Shown here: one piece after another, positions 18,611-21,849 of the stretch | Layout of the letters: the number at the start of each line of letters is the position of its first letter | Numbering within the stretch: position 1 is the stretch's first letter | Source: Chara braunii | Lineage: Eukaryota; Streptophyta; Charophyceae; Charales; Characeae | Assembly (NCBI GenBank): GCA_003427395.1 | Contig: BFEA01000410.1 | Coordinates: 109,535-131,383, forward strand | Direction: 5' to 3' | Length of the DNA: 21,849 nucleotides | The notes under the pieces: model-generated | What the model was told of the DNA's origin: nothing | The model's input: the letters and a program-made list of their open reading frames with translations, nothing else | Database searches by the model: none | Made by a program: the position numbers and the translations under genes

Positions 18611-19007
18611 TTACAACTTACCATCCGCCAAGATCCTCACAAGATTGGTAGCTTTGGTCCATGTCTGGGAGAACCAGAACCGGTTCTTCCTTGCTGTAGA
18701 CCGCACTCCCTGCCAGTCGCTCTGAATAGTCTTTCTAATAAGTACTTTAACTAAAGCGACTAATTCACTGAAGGGGGTTTCCTCCTTCTTGAAAATCGCC
18801 TTATTTCTAGCTGACCACAACACTTCCATTATAGGCCCTCTACAGGCCAAGGCAACATAGGCCAGACCCGTTGAGAAGTCTTGAGGAGAGAGCATCAAGG
18901 CATAAAGAGTCCATTCCTGAGACCATGGCACCCGGTTTCCTGAGCAGAGTTTCCACTTTTCCTTCCACCACTCCCAAACTTGGAAGGAGTGAGGGCAGTA
19001 CAACCAA
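18611..19007 (-). pseudogene. LINE polyprotein C-terminus, distal fragment
   Basis: The frame contains CPHSFQVWEWW followed by EVLWSARNKAIFKKEE, the conserved end of plant L1-type polyproteins just after the zf-RVT domain. It ends with a stop at 18611-18613. Its 5' neighbour in the intact polyprotein lies at 19717-20930, displaced by the insertion. Confidence 0.75.
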
Positions 19008-19012
19008 GCAAC

Positions 19013-19711
19013 TGTCCTACTCGAACCCTTCTAGTTGGTACCTACTCGACAGGTCAAGATGCAACCATCACTTCAAGCATTTGTCAAGATACTTTTCCTT
19101 TGGTCACTTCAGCTTAACTGTCTCAGGAGGCCTCGTCACCGACGATCTTCAGTTTCAACAGATGNCACTATTTTCTAAGATTTCAACTTCTTGTTCTCCT
19201 AAAAATCAACTGTCTCCCGGAGNCCCTCTCATCGTTGATCTTCANTTCCAACAGTATGGCACTATTTTCCTAATTTTAAATCTTATTTNCAGAATCTACG
19301 GATGGGTGAGTGTTGAGGCCAAGATCTACGANAGGACTCAGNNGAACTTACCCTGTGGGAANAAGACCCTCTGAGGACNGACCGCCACTGGACCCTNGAG
19401 CANGGAGAGTATAAGTAACCGGCACGTGACCGGTCGCTGCAGGCTGACTCGACTCGCGCGGAGCGGCTTCGGGATTTCGTCCGCCGGCAGCTGCGCCCAT
19501 CGCATAAGCAAACCTGCGGTCACAGCACAGCCACCAAGTCTGCTCTGAGGCCGAGTTGTTTTTCTCGCCAAGATCTTGGCGAAGCGGTCCCGCCCACCCT
19601 CGATTTTCCCGCGGTGTGTGGGCCTGCGGCCCCAGCTCTATGACTCACTTCTGAGCATTTGGCCTTCATCAAGGACTTCGGTTTTTTCCATTTTATCTCG
19701 ACAAGACCTAG
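19013..19711 (+). mobile_element. 699-bp insertion in the LINE, LTR-like (possible solo LTR)
   Basis: It begins TGTCCTACTCG and is flanked by 5-bp near-identical copies (GCAAC 19008-19012; GCAAG 19712-19716), as for LTR-element integration. Excision restores the LINE reading. A TATA-like AGTATAAGTA lies at about 19408-19417, followed by CACGTG. The 3' end reads CCTAG, not the expected CA, so the LTR call is uncertain. It contains a tandem duplication (19116-19177 and 19208-19270) and all ambiguous N bases of the window (19165-19404), which points to collapsed or polymorphic copies. Confidence 0.45.
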
Positions 19712-19716
19712 GCAAG

Positions 19717-20930
19717 ATGGGAAGAAGTTTCCCAACCCCAGTTACAGCGGGCGCACTGTTCATTTACCTCCATACCCCTGGCTGACAACCAAACTGCAGA
19801 CGGCGTTACCACAAAACACTGAAGCCAGGCCAAAGCCGCCTGCTTCTGTGATGTCATGAACTTTAATCCTCTCCATAAACCAAACAGATCCAGATTGCCC
19901 AGTGAAAACCCAGGCTCCTTAGCTAGTCTCTCAGACGCTGTAGATACTGCTTGCTTCTTACTTGTTGCTCTAAGAACCTGCACCCTCACTTGGGGTTTAT
20001 AATTAATTACTGGCACCGAAGAGCCCGGGCCCAGGATATCCTTCCAGCCATATAACAGAGGTTCAACCTGGAGTTTGGAAGCGTCCTCAACTACGAGAGT
20101 AGCCGATTCCTTCCGCTTCAACCGACCAATCCAGACTCTACATTCTGTAAAACCTACTGTTGAAGGGACTATCTTGTCCTCCAGTCTGGTAAGTGGACAG
20201 GGCAGGGACGCCCCCACTTCCCGTCTCCAAACCTGCATTCTGAGCCCTTGCGGCAATTCCGGTCCCACCACTCTTACAACCAACTGATTATCTTCCGGAT
20301 CTAAGAGCCAAGCCCCTTGATTGTAGTCTACTGACATTGGGAGCATTGCCATCCAGTATCAGGGAACGACCTCTTGTATCCGTCGATAGTTTTCCTCCAC
20401 GTTGCGAAGCCTGGCCAATTTCCTCCTCAGTTCGGCCACCGGCAACCAGTCTTCCGCATCTGCGTCCCAGATATGCTTAATCTGGATTACTCCTCTTTCA
20501 ATCCATGCGTTAGCAAAGGAGGCCGGACCTCTATCTGCTTTAAACCATCTACCACTTGCATCAACAATGAAGGGGTTCTCGAAAAGAATCTGATTCAGAA
20601 CCTCTCCTCTTGTTTCAGGTGGTCTGAGAGTCTGTGGGAAAAGCTTTTGCCAGGCATGAAGAATGCTTCTCCACAGTCGAGACTTAGGTCTCCTAGCAGC
20701 GAAGGACGGGATGAGGCAGCACAGCCATACATCTGATGGTCTGTGCAAACCCCATTCCTTCGCCAATATATATTCCGCCAGGCGAGTCCATAACTCGAAA
20801 AAGGTCCGTCGCATTTTTGTGTCTTTTAGGGCCGTGCAGAGACCCTGCAAGGCCAACAGCAGTCTGAAGAGGAAGGAAGACGGAAGGTTCTTGTTGATGC
20901 ACGCATGAGAGGGAGCGAGCGAGACCAGCA
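19717..20930 (-). pseudogene. LINE polyprotein C-terminal region, proximal fragment (zf-RVT)
   Basis: The frame runs from about 20930 to the insertion site, with one internal TGA at 20359-20361 between EVVP and YWMAML. It carries the post-RT thumb/linker region and the zf-RVT domain with its C..C..ETSSHL cluster. The open frame that continues upstream to 21114 crosses the A23 tract and tandem repeats and is not LINE sequence. Confidence 0.75.
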
Positions 20931-20933
20931 GTA

Positions 20934-20973
20934 CCCACCGCGTTTTTTTTTTTTTTTTTTTTTTTCCCACCGC
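20934..20973 (-). mobile_element. Second poly(A)-only insertion with 8-bp target duplication
   Basis: T23 (20943-20965), with one extra G at its left edge, is flanked by identical CCCACCGC at 20934-20941 and 20966-20973. No other inserted sequence is present. It sits at the 5' edge of the LINE fragment. Confidence 0.75.
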
Positions 20974-20991
20974 ATTCTTAGGGCCCCTCTG

Positions 20992-21154
20992 ACTCGAATG
21001 AATATAGCCCTGCCTCCTCTGACGCGAATGAATATAGCCCCCCCCGGCGGGCCGATTCAACAACCGCGTTAACGGCCTAAGAACGCATCGATTCGAATGA
21101 ATATAGCCCCTCACGGCAGGCCAACTCGACCACCGCGTTAACGGCCTAAGAACG
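20992..21154. repeat. 69-bp tandem repeat, about 2.4 copies
   Basis: CGAATGAATATAGCCC occurs at about 20995, 21025 and 21094, and CGCGTTAACGGCCTAAGAAC at 21065 and 21134. The two complete units are offset by 69 bp. It lies next to the poly(A) insertion. 21160-21849 holds no gene. That stretch contains a short duplication (AGGGGGATAACCATG at about 21649 and 21691) and a T23 tract (21774-21796). Confidence 0.8.
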
Positions 21155-21849
21155 TGGAGGTACTGGTGTCCTTACGGTGCATGCGCCAGGGTAAGGACGA
21201 GTCTTTTTTTACGGTGACAGACAGAACTGAGCACGAGTAAGATCTTGAAATGGTTCGTGCTTCTTCCTCTTCATGGTGGCGTTGAGCTTTTGGCTATGGC
21301 GCCGGGAGAGGGTGCTGAGATGTGGAGTGAGGGCGTAGTCACATTAGCTGTCTTAAATGGATCTGACATTCTCTACGGCCGGCGTCCGTAAATAAGTTAA
21401 AAACTCCTGTGTGAGAATGCCCTGAGGACTGGAATGTCTGGGGGTTTGTGAACAGGGGGGATGTAGTCGACAGGGCAGGGAATTTGTGTGTGTACCGGGT
21501 TCCACGAAAAATGAATTAGGGGACCTTTGGTACTAAAAATATCGTCAAATTAATTAATTGAATATTACTTGAGCCAACTTTTTTTAGTTGTCGAATGATA
21601 AAAGATTCAGAATTTTGTTTTTTGAAGGACGTTGGGGTGACAGCGGGGAGGGGGATAACCATGGGCGGGTAATGAAAAAACAGCGGGAAGAGGGGGATAA
21701 CCATGATCGTGTAGAAGCTGTCGAGTGTCGGGCGACCTGTGCTGACCGGTCGTTGAGGTGGTTACGTTGCTGGTTTTTTTTTTTTTTTTTTTTTTTAAAT
21801 TTAATTTATTATCACTAGAGCAGAAAGTACGAGACAGGATATGTCGAGA

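Larger units (their letters stand above)
18209..20930 (-). mobile_element. 3' part of an L1-type LINE, interrupted by a 699-bp insertion
   Basis: Minus-strand frames give the C-terminal part of a plant L1-type reverse transcriptase polyprotein. The region after the RT domain reads ILFENPF..D..G.W and WIERGVIQIKHIWD. Then comes the zf-RVT zinc-binding segment (W..A.WL..RG, CARCNWGWETSSHL), and the terminal WSARNKAIF motif with a stop at 18611. A 3' UTR (18227-18610) leads to A18 (T18 at 18209-18226). The frame has one TGA (20359-20361). Removing the insertion and one target copy restores the frame exactly. The 5' end, with the endonuclease and most of the RT domain, is missing; the LINE ends near 20930 beside a poly(A) insertion. 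This copy cannot move itself. Confidence 0.8.

Noticed and set aside
20970-21114. N-terminal extension of the LINE open frame across the A23 tract
   Set aside because: It reads through a poly-Lys homopolymer and the 69-bp tandem repeat. The apparent GYIHS repeats are translated DNA repeats, not protein.

Overview
This is a eukaryotic nuclear window from a repeat-rich genome. The strongest taxonomic clue is the 5' part of a U6 snRNA copy (4883-4940). Its cap-proximal stem-loop and the following TAAAATTGGAA segment are of the green-plant type rather than the animal or fungal type. Spliceosomal introns, an L1-type LINE of the plant kind, tRNA-derived SINEs and many long A/T tracts fit a streptophyte. 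A charophyte such as Chara is my guess, from memory of similar repetitive genomes; it is not proven here. There is no bacterial operon, phage or CRISPR structure.

Layout. 1-1060: AT-rich, with simple repeats and short diverged repeats. 2342-3981 (minus): a decayed two-exon gene for a protein with one membrane helix; product not recognised. 1971-2145, 4713-5002 and 8053-8331: foldback or MITE-like elements. 4117-7000: retroposons, including a tRNA-like sequence ending in A19, a truncated U6 retrocopy with an 8-bp target duplication, and three minus-strand tRNA-derived SINE units in series. 8812-9944: long tandem and direct repeats.

10136-16605 (minus) is the centre of the window. It holds one large, broken, multidomain gene. 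In order it contains a ParB/sulfiredoxin-like region, an N4/N6 (beta-class) DNA-methyltransferase-like region with altered motifs, an acidic low-complexity linker, a phase-compatible 685-bp intron, and a C-terminal Ulp1/SENP-type (C48) cysteine protease domain. I count 14 internal stops (8 TAG, 3 TAA, 3 TGA) and about three frameshifts. It is most likely a dead copy of a mobile element or of a repeated gene family.

17597-18111 holds a pair of 110-bp repeats flanking a 54-bp tandem repeat. 18209-20930 (minus) is the 3' part of an L1-type LINE, interrupted by a 699-bp LTR-like insertion that carries all the ambiguous bases of the window. 20943-20965 is a poly(A)-only insertion with an 8-bp target duplication, followed by a 69-bp tandem repeat and AT-rich sequence.

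No gene in the window looks intact. The interest lies in the unusual domain combination of the large gene and in the variety of small retroposition products, two of which are bare A-tracts flanked by target duplications.
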